Origin: Paenibacillus sp. PL91
GTDB lineage: Bacteria > Bacillota > Bacilli > Paenibacillales > Paenibacillaceae
Length of the DNA stretch: 64,000 nucleotides
Direction: 5' to 3'
NCBI RefSeq assembly: GCF_012935325.2
Contig: NZ_JABBYG020000006.1
Span: forward strand, 1 to 64,000
The notes below the pieces were generated by a model. The model made no database searches, was not told the origin of the DNA, and saw nothing but the letters and a program-made list of their open reading frames with translations. How positions within the stretch are numbered: the first letter of the stretch is position 1; each line of letters starts with the position of its first letter. The translations under genes and the position numbers were made by a program. Shown here one piece after another: positions 45,732-54,183 of the stretch.

Positions 45732-45764
45732 TTTCGTAATGGTTTCCTAATGGTTTCGCAAGGG
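45732..45764 (+). promoter_or_regulatory. Three 11-bp direct repeats, candidate response-regulator operator
   Basis: TTTCGTAATGG (45732-45742), TTTCCTAATGG (45743-45753) and TTTCGCAAGGG (45754-45764) lie head to tail with exactly one-turn spacing, about 180 bases before the OmpR-type regulator. Such spacing suits tandem binding of OmpR/PhoP-family dimers. Confidence 0.55.
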
Positions 45765-45941
45765 TATCGTTCTTGGTTGGTTAGCATTATTCGATATGAT
45801 CGGCAGGTAGCAAGGCGATGTGATAATAATGGATGCAGAATGAAGCTGTTGCACTTTTTTGCAAAGCGTCGTATCCGCGTCCTAACGGCGTTATAATGGA
45901 GGAAGAAGAGATAAGGCGGATGAAACCAGGAGGAACCAGCG

Positions 45942-46694
45942 TTGAGCGCTAAAATAATAGTAGCCGATGACGAACGGAATATAACGGATGTGTGCCGCCG
46001 CTATTTGGAGCGTGAGGGCTGGACGGTATGGGTTGCGGCAGACGGGGAGGAAGCGCTTCAGCTGTGGAGAGAGCATCAGCCGGATTTGCTCGTGCTCGAT
46101 TTGATGATGCCGAAGCTTAGCGGGCTGGAGGTATGCGACCGGGTTCGGGAGGAAGAGGAAACGCCGATTATTATGCTTACGGCGCGAGGCGAGGAAGCTG
46201 ACCGGCTGCTAGGCTTGACGATGGGTGCCGACGATTATATGACGAAGCCGTTTAGTCCGCGAGAGCTTGTGCTGCGAATCAAAAATATTTTGAGAAGAAC
46301 GGGTGTTCAAGCAGGCAGCATAGCGAAGCAGCAGAGGACGGGGCAAACGGGAAGCGAGAGTAGAAACGGTGAGACGGGGCGATCGCTTTATTTTGACGGA
46401 TTATCGATCTTTCCGCAGGAGAGAAGGGTTACGGTTAAGGGCGCAGAAGCGGATCTAACGGCAAAAGAATTTGATTTGCTGCATTTGCTGGCCCTCTATC
46501 CCGGCAAGGTGTTCTCGCGAAGCCAGCTGCTTAATCAGATTTGGGATGTCGCTTACGATGGCGATACGACGACTGTGACGGTGCATATTCGTCGTCTGCG
46601 GGAGAAGATTGAGGAAAATCCGTCCGATCCTAGCTGGATCAAAACGGTGTGGGGGATTGGCTATAAGCTGGACGGAAAAGGAGTAACCGGATGA
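45942..46694 (+). CDS. OmpR-family response regulator
   Basis: 250 residues from TTG 45942 (AGGAGG 7 bases upstream). Receiver domain with ADDE acidic pair, phospho-acceptor D53 in LVLDLMMPKLSG and Lys in MTKPFSP. An unusually long Gln/Ser/Arg-rich linker (~121-145) is followed by a winged-helix DNA-binding domain (LTAKEFDLLHLLALYPGKVFSR, VTVHIRRLREKIE). It overlaps the kinase start by 4 bases. Confidence 0.93.
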   Translation: MSAKIIVADDERNITDVCRRYLEREGWTVWVAADGEEALQLWREHQPDLLVLDLMMPKLSGLEVCDRVREEEETPIIMLTARGEEADRLLGLTMGADDYMTKPFSPRELVLRIKNILRRTGVQAGSIAKQQRTGQTGSESRNGETGRSLYFDGLSIFPQERRVTVKGAEADLTAKEFDLLHLLALYPGKVFSRSQLLNQIWDVAYDGDTTTVTVHIRRLREKIEENPSDPSWIKTVWGIGYKLDGKGVTG

Positions 46695-47794
46695 AGCTTC
46701 GCTCCTACTTATTGCTGGCTAATACGATCAGCATTGCGTTTATTATTATTTTGCTGCTCGCTTTCTATCGGTTTATGCTGCTGTCTAAGGAGCAGTTCAT
46801 TTGGCTGACGCTTGCGACTGTTGGAGCGGGCTTGGTGTCTGGCTTGCTTCATTTCCTGCTTGTGAGGCCGCTTGAAGCGTCTGTTCGCCGGATTGGCGAA
46901 GGGGCTGGACGAATTGCGGCAGGTGACCTGGAGGCGCGTGTGGAGCATGCCGGACTAAAGGAGTTCAAGCAGCTGGCGGAGCAATTCAATCATATGGGCG
47001 TTAGCTTGGGGGAGAGCTTCCGGCAGGTAAAGGCTGCCGAATCGGCGCAGCGTGAGCTCGTTGCGAATATGGCGCATGATTTGCGTACGCCGCTCGCCTC
47101 TGTCCAGTCGTATGTGGAGGCATTGGAGGATGGCGTCATTCAAGACGAGGAAACGTTCAAGCGTTATTTGGGGACGATTCGCAGCGAAACGATCAGGCTT
47201 GGCGAATTGATTCAGGATTTGTTCGAATTGTCCACGCTCGATGCCGAGAGCCGGGAGCCGAAGCAGCTTCGGCCAGCGATTGTTGAGGATGTTCTCGTGG
47301 AGTTATTGCCGCGGTTTACGAAGCCATTGGATGAGAAGTCGCTGCAGCTGAGAGTGAAGCTGCCGGAGTATCCGCTGCGCTTAACGATGCAGCCGCGCCA
47401 TTTGCAGCGGGTCCTGCAAAATTTACTCGAAAATGCGATAAGGCATTCGCCGCAGGGCGGATTGATTTTAATAGAAGCGAAGGAGCTGCAAGAGGAGTCG
47501 GGGAAGCTTGTCGGCTTCACTGTCTCTGATGAGGGGGAAGGCGTGCCGGAGGCAGAAAGAGAGCGGATATTCGAGCGATTCTATCGTTCGGATCGTTCAC
47601 GGAGCCGGGAAAGCGGTGGCGCGGGCTTAGGACTCTCGATTGCCAAGCTATTGGTGGAGCAGTATGGAGGCAGCATTGGCGTTCAGCAGTCAGGTGTACA
47701 AGGGAGCTCGTTTTGGTTTACTGTGCGTGAGTTAGCAGAAGGTGTAGGAAAGGTTAATTTGGCTAACGACTTAAGGAAGAAGGGGGAGGCATAG
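46691..47794 (+). CDS. Sensor histidine kinase
   Basis: 367 residues. Two N-terminal membrane helices (~7-29 and ~35-57) with almost no extracellular loop, a HAMP domain (VRPLEASVRRIGEGAGRIAAGDLEARV), HisKA with H129 in MAHDLRTPLASVQSYV, and an ATPase domain (LLENAIRHSP, GEGVP, GGAGLGLSIAK). The tiny loop suggests intramembrane sensing, for example of envelope stress. It is an operon partner of the regulator upstream, and probably of the molybdoenzyme 4 bases downstream. Confidence 0.92.
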   Translation: MKLRSYLLLANTISIAFIIILLLAFYRFMLLSKEQFIWLTLATVGAGLVSGLLHFLLVRPLEASVRRIGEGAGRIAAGDLEARVEHAGLKEFKQLAEQFNHMGVSLGESFRQVKAAESAQRELVANMAHDLRTPLASVQSYVEALEDGVIQDEETFKRYLGTIRSETIRLGELIQDLFELSTLDAESREPKQLRPAIVEDVLVELLPRFTKPLDEKSLQLRVKLPEYPLRLTMQPRHLQRVLQNLLENAIRHSPQGGLILIEAKELQEESGKLVGFTVSDEGEGVPEAERERIFERFYRSDRSRSRESGGAGLGLSIAKLLVEQYGGSIGVQQSGVQGSSFWFTVRELAEGVGKVNLANDLRKKGEA

Positions 47795-47797
47795 CAA

Positions 47798-49036
47798 ATG
47801 AGCGGACTATTGGATCGGCTACGCAAGGGCTATGGAAAAAAGCTCGTTTCGCTTCATGCTTGGAACGGCTGGATTGTAGTTATATTGGCGCTGACCGGAC
47901 TTATCTTGATAGGCGGCTTCTGGCGCGGTATTCTCGGTGAGGGCAGAGTTTGGATCAAGTGGGCGCATATTGTCGTCGGGATTGCATCCATTTTGCCGGT
48001 TATCTATTACCTGCTGCTTGCGGGCAAGCATTGGAAGCAGCTGAAGCAAAAGCCTTGGCAGCGATTTAATGTGCTTGTGGTGCTTGGTTTATTGCTCGGC
48101 TGGTTCGGGTCCGGCGTGCTGCTATGGCAGTTTAGAGCGGTTGGCCCGGGCGTATCCAACGTTGCGCTAGTCGTGCATGATTTGCTGACATGGATCGGGC
48201 TTCCGTATATCATTTACCACTCCATCACCCGGGTTAAGTGGCTGAAGGAGCCGAATCGCCGCACCATCAAAAATGAGCAGGAAGCGGATAGGATTCATCC
48301 TGCCGGCGCGCCTCAGGCTGTCTATACGCGCAAGGCGTTTATTCGGGGAGCAATCGGCATAGGTCTCGCGGTTACCGTTGGACCATCTTTTCTGAAATGG
48401 CTGGGTACCTCGCTATTAAATGTGGGGGGGAGCCAGTCCATAGAGAAGCTGATTGAGAGCGATAGCAATAAGCTGCTTCCGGCACCTGAGCCGCTGCCTG
48501 CGTCCGCGCCGCCGGTTGGAGGAGGCGCAGTTGGACAATTCCGCGTATATACGGTGACGCCGATCCCTTCTTTTACGAATGGGGATTGGTCGTTTACGAT
48601 TGATGGGCTGGTTGAGAAATCGTTTAAGTGGGATTGGAAGCAGTTTGTGGCGCTCAAGCGAACGGTGCAGGTTAGCGATTTTCACTGCGTGACCGGCTGG
48701 TCCGTGTACAAAAACACGTGGGAGGGCATTCCGCTCAAGGAGCTGCTGAGGATGGCGGGCGTGAAGTCCAGCGCTCAAACGGTAAAGCTGTATTCCGGCG
48801 ATGGCGTGTATACCGATACTTTAACGCTTGAGCAAGCCGACATGGACGATGTGATGGTAGCGGTTATGCATGACGGCAAGCCGATTCCTAGCGATCTGGG
48901 CGGGCCAGTCCGTCTTATCGTTCCGAAAATGTATGCGTACAAATCGGTGAAATGGCTAAATCGCATCGAATTGATAGAAGGCGAGCATGTCGGCTATTGG
49001 GAAGCTCGCGGTTACGCGAATGACGCTTGGGTGTAG
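47798..49036 (+). CDS. Fused cytochrome b-like membrane domain and molybdopterin oxidoreductase
   Basis: 412 residues. Residues ~1-165 form four membrane helices with histidines in heme-b-like positions (LHAWNG, WAHIVVG, VVHDLL, IIYHSIT). A further hydrophobic segment after TRKAFIRG leads outside the membrane. The C-terminal ~180 residues are a sulfite-oxidase/YedY-type molybdopterin domain with molybdenum-ligand C297 in FHCVTGWSVY, plus DLGGPVRLIVPKMYAYKSVKW. This combines in one chain what MsrP-MsrQ style systems split in two. It may reduce oxidised methionine or another S/N-oxide outside the membrane (inference). Its start lies 4 bases behind the kinase gene. Confidence 0.87.
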   Translation: MSGLLDRLRKGYGKKLVSLHAWNGWIVVILALTGLILIGGFWRGILGEGRVWIKWAHIVVGIASILPVIYYLLLAGKHWKQLKQKPWQRFNVLVVLGLLLGWFGSGVLLWQFRAVGPGVSNVALVVHDLLTWIGLPYIIYHSITRVKWLKEPNRRTIKNEQEADRIHPAGAPQAVYTRKAFIRGAIGIGLAVTVGPSFLKWLGTSLLNVGGSQSIEKLIESDSNKLLPAPEPLPASAPPVGGGAVGQFRVYTVTPIPSFTNGDWSFTIDGLVEKSFKWDWKQFVALKRTVQVSDFHCVTGWSVYKNTWEGIPLKELLRMAGVKSSAQTVKLYSGDGVYTDTLTLEQADMDDVMVAVMHDGKPIPSDLGGPVRLIVPKMYAYKSVKWLNRIELIEGEHVGYWEARGYANDAWV

Positions 49037-49053
49037 ACGCCTTGTGAGAGTTG

Positions 49054-49195
49054 GAGGCGGTATAAGAGTGAAGGAGGAGGGCAGGCAGGCAGAGGCCTGC
49101 CCTCCTTTTTGCGCATGGTTTTAAGGGCTTCAAGGATTGGGCATTCTCCCCATATGCTTCCGAGCGCTTCGCGAGGCAGGATTTTGCGGTCGTTA
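49054..49195 (+). pseudogene. Degraded duplicate of the 5' part of the alpha/beta hydrolase gene
   Basis: About 142 bp match 50494-50632 of the hydrolase gene at roughly 90% identity (AAGGGCTTCAAGGATTGGGC and CGCTTCGCGAGGCAGGATTT are shared). A four-base insertion breaks the frame, and the fragment could encode only GIRVKEEGRQAEACPPF before a stop. Nothing of the rest of the hydrolase is present. Confidence 0.88.
49076..49110 (+). terminator. Terminator of the molybdoenzyme operon, formed inside the hydrolase fragment
   Basis: GGAGGGCAGGC (49076-49086) pairs perfectly with GCCTGCCCTCC (49095-49105), followed by TTTTT. The stem arose from the duplicated hydrolase sequence, where the equivalent hairpin is weaker. 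Confidence 0.92.
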
Positions 49196-49277
49196 CTAAT
49201 GTTTAAAAAATACAGGTGATTCGTAAAATATCACATCCAAACTAGATTTATTTTCCAATATGATAGGCACAAGGAGG

Positions 49278-49291
49278 TGAAAGCGCTTTAA
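49278..49291 (+). promoter_or_regulatory. cre (CcpA) site upstream of the polysaccharide lyase-like gene
   Basis: TGAAAGCGCTTTAA is a near-perfect cre palindrome 74 bases before the chosen start, so carbon catabolite control is likely. Confidence 0.7.
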
Positions 49292-49364
49292 CTTTTAAAT
49301 TCGCATCATGTAAAGGCATTAAGCATGCATGATCAAGAACACTAAAACATTGGAGGTTAAGTTC

Positions 49365-50174
49365 ATGAACAAAAGGATGAAATCATTCGTCGCAGGAATT
49401 ACAGTCGCATCTATCGTCGCAGTAGCATCTACCGTATACGCAGCGACAGTTACCATCAATTCCGATGGCGCAAACACCGGCTTGACGCCGCTGCAAATCT
49501 TTCAGCAATATTTGGGCAGCGATCCCGTGGATGGCCCGACGGATTCCTACCATATCAGCGAAACGACCTCATCGTACATCGCGGGTAACAATGTCTTTCA
49601 ATTCAAGGCGGGAGACGCTTCGGACACGGCTGCCCTCGACGGATCGAATACGGACAGACAGCGAGTCGAGGTTAAAGCGTACAAAGGGTCGCCTAGCAAT
49701 GCAACGGCTTCAAAGGACCAAACGACTACGTATAAGTGGAAGTTCCGTCCGATGAGCCCTTATCCGCAATCTCCTTCAGGCAACTTCCATCATATTTTCC
49801 AAGTGAAAGCGGTGGATGGGGACGATGGTTATCCGATTCTGACGTTCTCGGTCGATGGCGGCAACTTGAAATTCAAGCATAGCCCGATCGGAGCAGATGC
49901 TTCTCAGGTCCAAACGTTGGCGCAAACGGCGTTCTCCAATATCGACGGTCAATGGGTTGAAGCCACAGTTACCATGAAGCATAGCGATAGCGGCTCGATC
50001 AATATGACACTCAAAAAGCTGGACGGAACGACCTTGATGTCATACAGCGGAACGAAGGACAATTGGAGATCCGGCTCCACTATTAATCGTCCGAAATGGG
50101 GCATTTACCGCAAATTGTTTACCGGCATTCAGGAAGCAAAAATCCAGTTTGCCGACTTTCAAATTACAGAATAA
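49365..50174 (+). CDS. Secreted polysaccharide lyase-like protein (PL20/glucuronan-lyase type jelly roll)
   Basis: 269 residues from ATG 49365 (TTGGAGG 8 bases upstream). Signal peptide MNKRMKSFVAGITVASIVAV with cleavage expected after VYA (~residue 26). The mature part has RQRVEVKAYKGSP, TTTYKWKFRPM, NFHHIFQVKAVDGDDGYP, WVEATVTM and RPKWGIYRKLF, which I recognise from beta-jelly-roll lyases of the PL20 group. The substrate could be a polyuronate; unproven. It is flanked by the duplicated hydrolase head at 49.05 and 50.49 kb, so it was probably inserted there. Confidence 0.7.
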   Translation: MNKRMKSFVAGITVASIVAVASTVYAATVTINSDGANTGLTPLQIFQQYLGSDPVDGPTDSYHISETTSSYIAGNNVFQFKAGDASDTAALDGSNTDRQRVEVKAYKGSPSNATASKDQTTTYKWKFRPMSPYPQSPSGNFHHIFQVKAVDGDDGYPILTFSVDGGNLKFKHSPIGADASQVQTLAQTAFSNIDGQWVEATVTMKHSDSGSINMTLKKLDGTTLMSYSGTKDNWRSGSTINRPKWGIYRKLFTGIQEAKIQFADFQITE

Positions 50175-50181
50175 CAAGAAG

Positions 50182-50220
50182 AAACCGTCAAGGGGTTCAT
50201 TACCCTTTGACGGTTTTCAT
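50182..50220 (+). terminator. Terminator after the lyase-like gene
   Basis: AAACCGTCAA (50182-50191) pairs with TTGACGGTTT (50207-50216), with an inner GGG/CCC pairing and a T-rich tail. Confidence 0.9.
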
Positions 50221-50430
50221 TTTATGTCCGCTAAACGTTATCCCAAGAGCGATGCGATCGTCGGACATTTTGTGGCCGCTGATGCGCTCGAACTCGCCGA
50301 GTCTTGTGAAAGTTGAATGTTAATCCTACCTCCACACTATGCTTTAATGATATGATGATTGTAGCAACGATACAGTCAGAGCCAGTAGGCCATATTTTAT
50401 CAAAAAATAGTGATGGGGAAGGTGCTGCTA

Positions 50431-51297
50431 ATGAGTAAGGCGAGCATTTTGCATCAGACGTTTACGTTGGAGCTGAACCCGGGAGTATATGTTCGAGGCG
50501 ATATAAGAGTGAAGGAGGAGGGAGGGCGCAAGCCTGTCCTCCTTTTTGCGCATGGTTTTAAGGGCTTCAAGGATTGGGCCTTCTTCCCGTATGCTTCCGA
50601 GCGCTTCGCGAGGCAGGATTTTGCGGTCGTTACGTTTAATTTCTCCCATAACGGCGTGAATGAGCATGATTTTGACGAGCTGGATAAGTTCGGGCAGAAC
50701 ACCTACTCACAGGAGCAAGCGGATCTGTCAGCCGTACTTTCAGCTGTACTGGAGGGCGGAATTCCGCTGGCGGAGCGGCTTGACACCGAGCAGATTTTTA
50801 TCGTTGGGCATAGCCGAGGCGGCGGGAACAGCGTGCTGTTCGCGGCAGAGCATCCCGAAATACGCGGCGTCGTGACGTGGAACGGGATCGCCGATGTCAA
50901 CCTGTTCGGAGCCGCGTTCCGCGAGCAGGTGCTGCAGGACGGTGTAGGTTATGTGGAAAATGCGAGAACAAAGCAGCAGATGCCAATTGGCGCTGCATTT
51001 TTTGAGGATCTGGAGCGTAACCGGGAACGGCTCGATATTACGGCTAAAGCGGCTGCGCTGCGCACGCCAGTGCTGTTCATTCAAGGCAAGCAGGATTCGG
51101 AGCGGCTTCTTGAGGGCTATCGCAAGCTGCAAAATGCGGCTCCCCACCATCGCTTCGCGGCGCTGGAGGGTGCTAATCATACATTCGGGACGGTGCATCC
51201 TTTTGCAGGGACAACCGATGATTTGGAGCGGGCGATCGCGCTGACGGGTGCTTTTTTTGCGCCGCTGTTGAAGCGGAAAGCGGTAAGTGAAGAATAG
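50431..51297 (+). CDS. Alpha/beta hydrolase
   Basis: 288 residues from ATG 50431 (AAGGTG 6 bases upstream; an earlier GTG/ATG pair lacks a site). Oxyanion region LLFAHGFKGFKDWAFFPY, nucleophile Ser in VGHSRGGGN, a late Asp region (FIQGKQDSERL) and catalytic His in ANHTFG. A cytoplasmic esterase- or peptidase-like enzyme of unknown substrate. A terminator-like hairpin with TTTTT lies inside its codons 30-45. Its 5' part is duplicated upstream and its 3' end is echoed downstream. Confidence 0.88.
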   Translation: MSKASILHQTFTLELNPGVYVRGDIRVKEEGGRKPVLLFAHGFKGFKDWAFFPYASERFARQDFAVVTFNFSHNGVNEHDFDELDKFGQNTYSQEQADLSAVLSAVLEGGIPLAERLDTEQIFIVGHSRGGGNSVLFAAEHPEIRGVVTWNGIADVNLFGAAFREQVLQDGVGYVENARTKQQMPIGAAFFEDLERNRERLDITAKAAALRTPVLFIQGKQDSERLLEGYRKLQNAAPHHRFAALEGANHTFGTVHPFAGTTDDLERAIALTGAFFAPLLKRKAVSEE

Positions 51298-51412
51298 GAA
51301 ATGCAGGTAAGTGATAGATAGTAGGGAATGAAGCGCTGGTAAGTGATGATTGATAATGAAATATTGGTCAGTGATTGAAATAAATAATGGGTAGAGGAGC
51401 TGGTCGAAGTGA
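51282..51412 (+). repeat. Echoes of the hydrolase 3' end up to the rhodanese start
   Basis: The hydrolase tail contains GGTAAGTGA at 51282-51290 just before its TAG. GGTAAGTGA recurs at 51306-51314 and 51338-51346, and GGTCAGTGA at 51366-51374, each with a diverged AGATAG/GATTGA and AATGA tail (periods 24, 32 and 28). A GGTCGAAGTGA at 51402-51412 even forms the rhodanese GTG start. Confidence 0.7.
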
Positions 51413-52275
51413 CTTTTTACAAAAAGGCGGATTGGGTGCTTGAACAGTTGGGCGTGGAAGGTACTGTCATCGTGGATGCGAGGTATGCGTTAAATGATTC
51501 GGAAGCGGGTGCGAGGGCGTATGAAGAGGCGCATATTCCAGGCGCTTATTATGTAAGTTTAAGTCATGACCTCTCTGGACCGAAGCGTCCGAATGGAGAG
51601 GGTGGCCGCCACCCGCTGCCGGAGCCGCAGGCGCTAGCTGCTGTGCTTGGACGAATGGGGATCGGTAATGATACAACGGTCATCGCCTATGATGATCAAG
51701 GCGGTGCGATGGCTTCTCGCCTGCGCTGGCTGCTGCAATGGCTAGGACATGATGGACAAGTTTATCTGCTTGAGGGCGGATTCGCAGGCTGGCAAGCGGC
51801 AGGGCATCCGGTCAGCACGGAAGTTCCTGAGGAAGTCGAGGGAGTGACATTTACGCCTGTCGTTAGGGAGGACATGCTGGTTAGCCGAGATGAGGTTAAA
51901 GCACGCATTGGCAAATCCGGCACGGTGCTGATCGATTCGAGAGAAGCTCCGCGCTACCGTGGCGAGGTGGAGCCGCTCGATCCGGCGGCCGGACATATTC
52001 CCGGCGCGATCAACCGCTTCTGGAACGAAGGCAAACGCGCCGACGGCACGTGGAAGTCGCCAGAGGAGCAAGCCGAGCGCTTCGCAGGATTTTCTAAGGA
52101 TGACGAGATCATCGTGTACTGCGGCTCAGGCGTGACGGCTACGCCGAATGTTTTTGCTTTGCAGGAAGCGGGATTCCGCAATGTGAAGCTTTATGCGGGG
52201 AGTTGGAGTGATTGGAGTTCAGATAGCGGGAATCCGGTTGCCACGGGTGAGGAGCAAGAACTGAAAGGCGTATAA
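51409..52275 (+). CDS. Sulfurtransferase (two-domain rhodanese, SseA-like)
   Basis: 288 residues from GTG 51409 (GGAGC about 10 bases upstream). Two rhodanese domains: the first inactive-type (IVDARYALND.., AHIPGAYYVSL), the second with catalytic C238 in VYCGSGVTATPN, the CGSGVT loop of mercaptopyruvate/thiosulfate sulfurtransferases. It transfers sulfur to cyanide or other thiophiles. The last ~20 codons (SWSDWSSDSGNPVATGE) recur as fragments at 53.87 and 55.04 kb. Confidence 0.92.
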   Translation: MTFYKKADWVLEQLGVEGTVIVDARYALNDSEAGARAYEEAHIPGAYYVSLSHDLSGPKRPNGEGGRHPLPEPQALAAVLGRMGIGNDTTVIAYDDQGGAMASRLRWLLQWLGHDGQVYLLEGGFAGWQAAGHPVSTEVPEEVEGVTFTPVVREDMLVSRDEVKARIGKSGTVLIDSREAPRYRGEVEPLDPAAGHIPGAINRFWNEGKRADGTWKSPEEQAERFAGFSKDDEIIVYCGSGVTATPNVFALQEAGFRNVKLYAGSWSDWSSDSGNPVATGEEQELKGV

Positions 52276-52334
52276 CAGTATGAAAGATCTGAATACATCG
52301 CCATTGCGCTATAGGCCTTGGGCGATGTATTTGT
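52195..52334 (+). repeat. Rhodanese 3' end with terminator, copy 1 (genuine)
   Basis: Codons for SWSDWSSDSGNPVATGEE, the stop, and a terminator with ATACATCGCC (52293-52302) pairing GGCGATGTAT (52321-52330). A shorter echo GATAGTGGAAATC follows at about 52349. Copies 2 and 3 share this layout. Confidence 0.85.
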
Positions 52335-52364
52335 TATGCTCTGCAGCCTGATAGTGGAAATCAG

Positions 52365-52595
52365 ATGATTGGAAAGGTGAAACCAGCAATCCATAAGAAA
52401 CCGACCGCTTATGTTCATGTCATAATAAGAGGCGGGAGAACCATTTTTGATTTACTGGGAGAAGTAAGTTGTATAGAAAGCGATATTCGCAATTATTCTG
52501 TGCCTGCAGATAGAATTAGTTGTATGGAATATGGCAATGACTTACTAGGAAGCCTCGAAATCAATGATGAATACTTTTGCTCCAGAAAGGTGTAA
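52365..52595 (+). CDS. Possible small hypothetical protein before the MFS gene
   Basis: 76 codons from ATG 52365, ending 3 bases before the MFS start codon. No known domain (IIRGGRTIFDLLGEVSCIESDI, NDLLGSLEINDEYFCSRKV) and only a weak ribosome site. The close spacing hints at coupling with the transporter; it may be the tail of an eroded gene. Confidence 0.35.
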   Translation: MIGKVKPAIHKKPTAYVHVIIRGGRTIFDLLGEVSCIESDIRNYSVPADRISCMEYGNDLLGSLEINDEYFCSRKV

Positions 52596-52598
52596 GAG

Positions 52599-53846
52599 AT
52601 GACACAAACCGAAGAAAAAAAACATTGGAAAAGGGATATTATTCTCTTTTTGAGCAGTCAAACCATTTCGTTATTTGGTTCCGCATTAGTTCAATATTCG
52701 ATTATGTGGTACGTAACGCTTACTACAAAATCAGGTCTTATGATGACGCTATTTATCGTTTGCGGATTCATTCCTACTTTTCTGTTATCGCCGTTTGCCG
52801 GTGTGTGGGCGGACCGCTTCAACCGAAAATATCTGATTATGATAGCGGATGCCATGATCGCTATTGTTACGCTGCTGCTCGCTCTTACTTTTTTACTGGG
52901 ATATGACGCGCCATGGTTGTTGTTTGTCATTGCCGCCGTCCGCGCGCTCGGAGCAGGCATTCAAACGCCTGCAGTGGGAGCGATATTGCCGCAAATTGTG
53001 CCTGAGGATAAGCTGACGAAGGTCAATGGAATAAACGGAACACTTCAGGCGCTGATGATGTTCGTTGCGCCTATTGTCAGCGCGACGCTGCTTTCCATGG
53101 CAACCATCGAAGTCATTTTCTTTATCGATGTTATCACAGCGGCGATCGCGATCTTTACGTTATTTTTCTTTCTGAAAATACCTTTGCACCAAAAGGCGTC
53201 GGATAAACAAACGACAAGTTATATGGATGACTTTAAGCAGGGATTAATCTATATTAAGAATCATAGCTTTCTGAAAACCTTTTTTATTTTTTTCGCCTTT
53301 TTCTTTGTATTAATGGCGCCGGCCGCGTTTTTAACGCCGCTGCAAGTCACTCGCAGCTTCGGAGATGATTATTGGCGATTGACGGCCATCGAAATTGCTT
53401 TTTCAATCGGGATGATGGCCGGCGGAGCCATAATCGCATCATGGGGCGGCTTCCGCAACAAAGTATATACGATGACTTTCGCTAACTTGATTATGGGCGT
53501 ATGCACGTTAGTTTTGGGCATTGTTCCGATATTCTGGATTTACTTAATGGTGATGGCTGTATTCGGCGTTGCAATACCAATGATGAATACGCCAACGACC
53601 GTCTTGCTGCAGGAAAAGGTGGACCAGAATTATATGGGGCGCATTTTCGGGGTATTCGGTATGATATCGACTTCGATGATGCCAATTGGAATGCTGATAT
53701 TTGGCCCGCTTGCGGATGTGATTGAGATTGAATGGCTGCTTGTTGGGACCGGATTGTTAATCGTTATTCTGGCCATATTCTTCGGTGGTAACAAACGCTT
53801 GATTGAAGCCGGAATGCCTGTAACCAAGGAAGCATTGCAAGAGTGA
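52599..53846 (+). CDS. MFS efflux protein (MefA/macrolide-exporter-like)
   Basis: 415 residues, 12 hydrophobic segments. The N-terminus WKRDIILFLSSQTISLFGSALVQYSIMWYVTL (given in part) and the motif-A loop GVWADRFNRKYLI are typical of the MefA-like family of antibiotic and heterologous-compound exporters. It is bracketed by rhodanese-tail copies 1 and 2, consistent with acquisition as a cassette. AAAGGTG lies 6 bases before the ATG. Confidence 0.85.
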   Translation: MTQTEEKKHWKRDIILFLSSQTISLFGSALVQYSIMWYVTLTTKSGLMMTLFIVCGFIPTFLLSPFAGVWADRFNRKYLIMIADAMIAIVTLLLALTFLLGYDAPWLLFVIAAVRALGAGIQTPAVGAILPQIVPEDKLTKVNGINGTLQALMMFVAPIVSATLLSMATIEVIFFIDVITAAIAIFTLFFFLKIPLHQKASDKQTTSYMDDFKQGLIYIKNHSFLKTFFIFFAFFFVLMAPAAFLTPLQVTRSFGDDYWRLTAIEIAFSIGMMAGGAIIASWGGFRNKVYTMTFANLIMGVCTLVLGIVPIFWIYLMVMAVFGVAIPMMNTPTTVLLQEKVDQNYMGRIFGVFGMISTSMMPIGMLIFGPLADVIEIEWLLVGTGLLIVILAIFFGGNKRLIEAGMPVTKEALQE

Positions 53847-53865
53847 GTGATGAATTCTGCAGCTA

Positions 53866-53927
53866 GAGTGATTGGAATTCTGATAGTGGGAATCCGATTG
53901 CCACTGGCGACGAACAAGAACATTGAG
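53866..53927 (+). repeat. Rhodanese 3' end, copy 2 (diverged fragment)
   Basis: One frame reads SDWNSDSGNPIATGDEQEH and a stop, equivalent to SDWSSDSGNPVATGEEQEL of the rhodanese. Changes are mostly silent or conservative, so it looks like the tail of a different allele rather than a fresh copy. The upstream part of the gene is absent. Confidence 0.82.
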
Positions 53928-53947
53928 TGGTAATAGTAATAAAAGCA

Positions 53948-53991
53948 AATACAGAGCCACAGAGGTGTGACCTCCGAGGCTCTGTATTTTT
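53948..53991 (+). terminator. Terminator after the MFS gene and tail copy 2
   Basis: AATACAGAGCC pairs with GGCTCTGTATT, with inner GAGG/CCTC, followed by TTTTTG. Confidence 0.9.
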
Positions 53992-54183
53992 GTATGCTTC
54001 GGAATCAACGCGAAGTCAACACGATTTAACAATCAGCAATCCAATCCTTCAACATACTTGGGTCAACAGCAGATGTCGAGGCGGGGGCTGGTTGCTGATG
54101 CGCTGAATGTACGGAGAGTGCGGGGGAGAAGATAGCGCTATAGCGGAACGTGTTCAAGAAAATACATCGATTTATTTCGTTGA

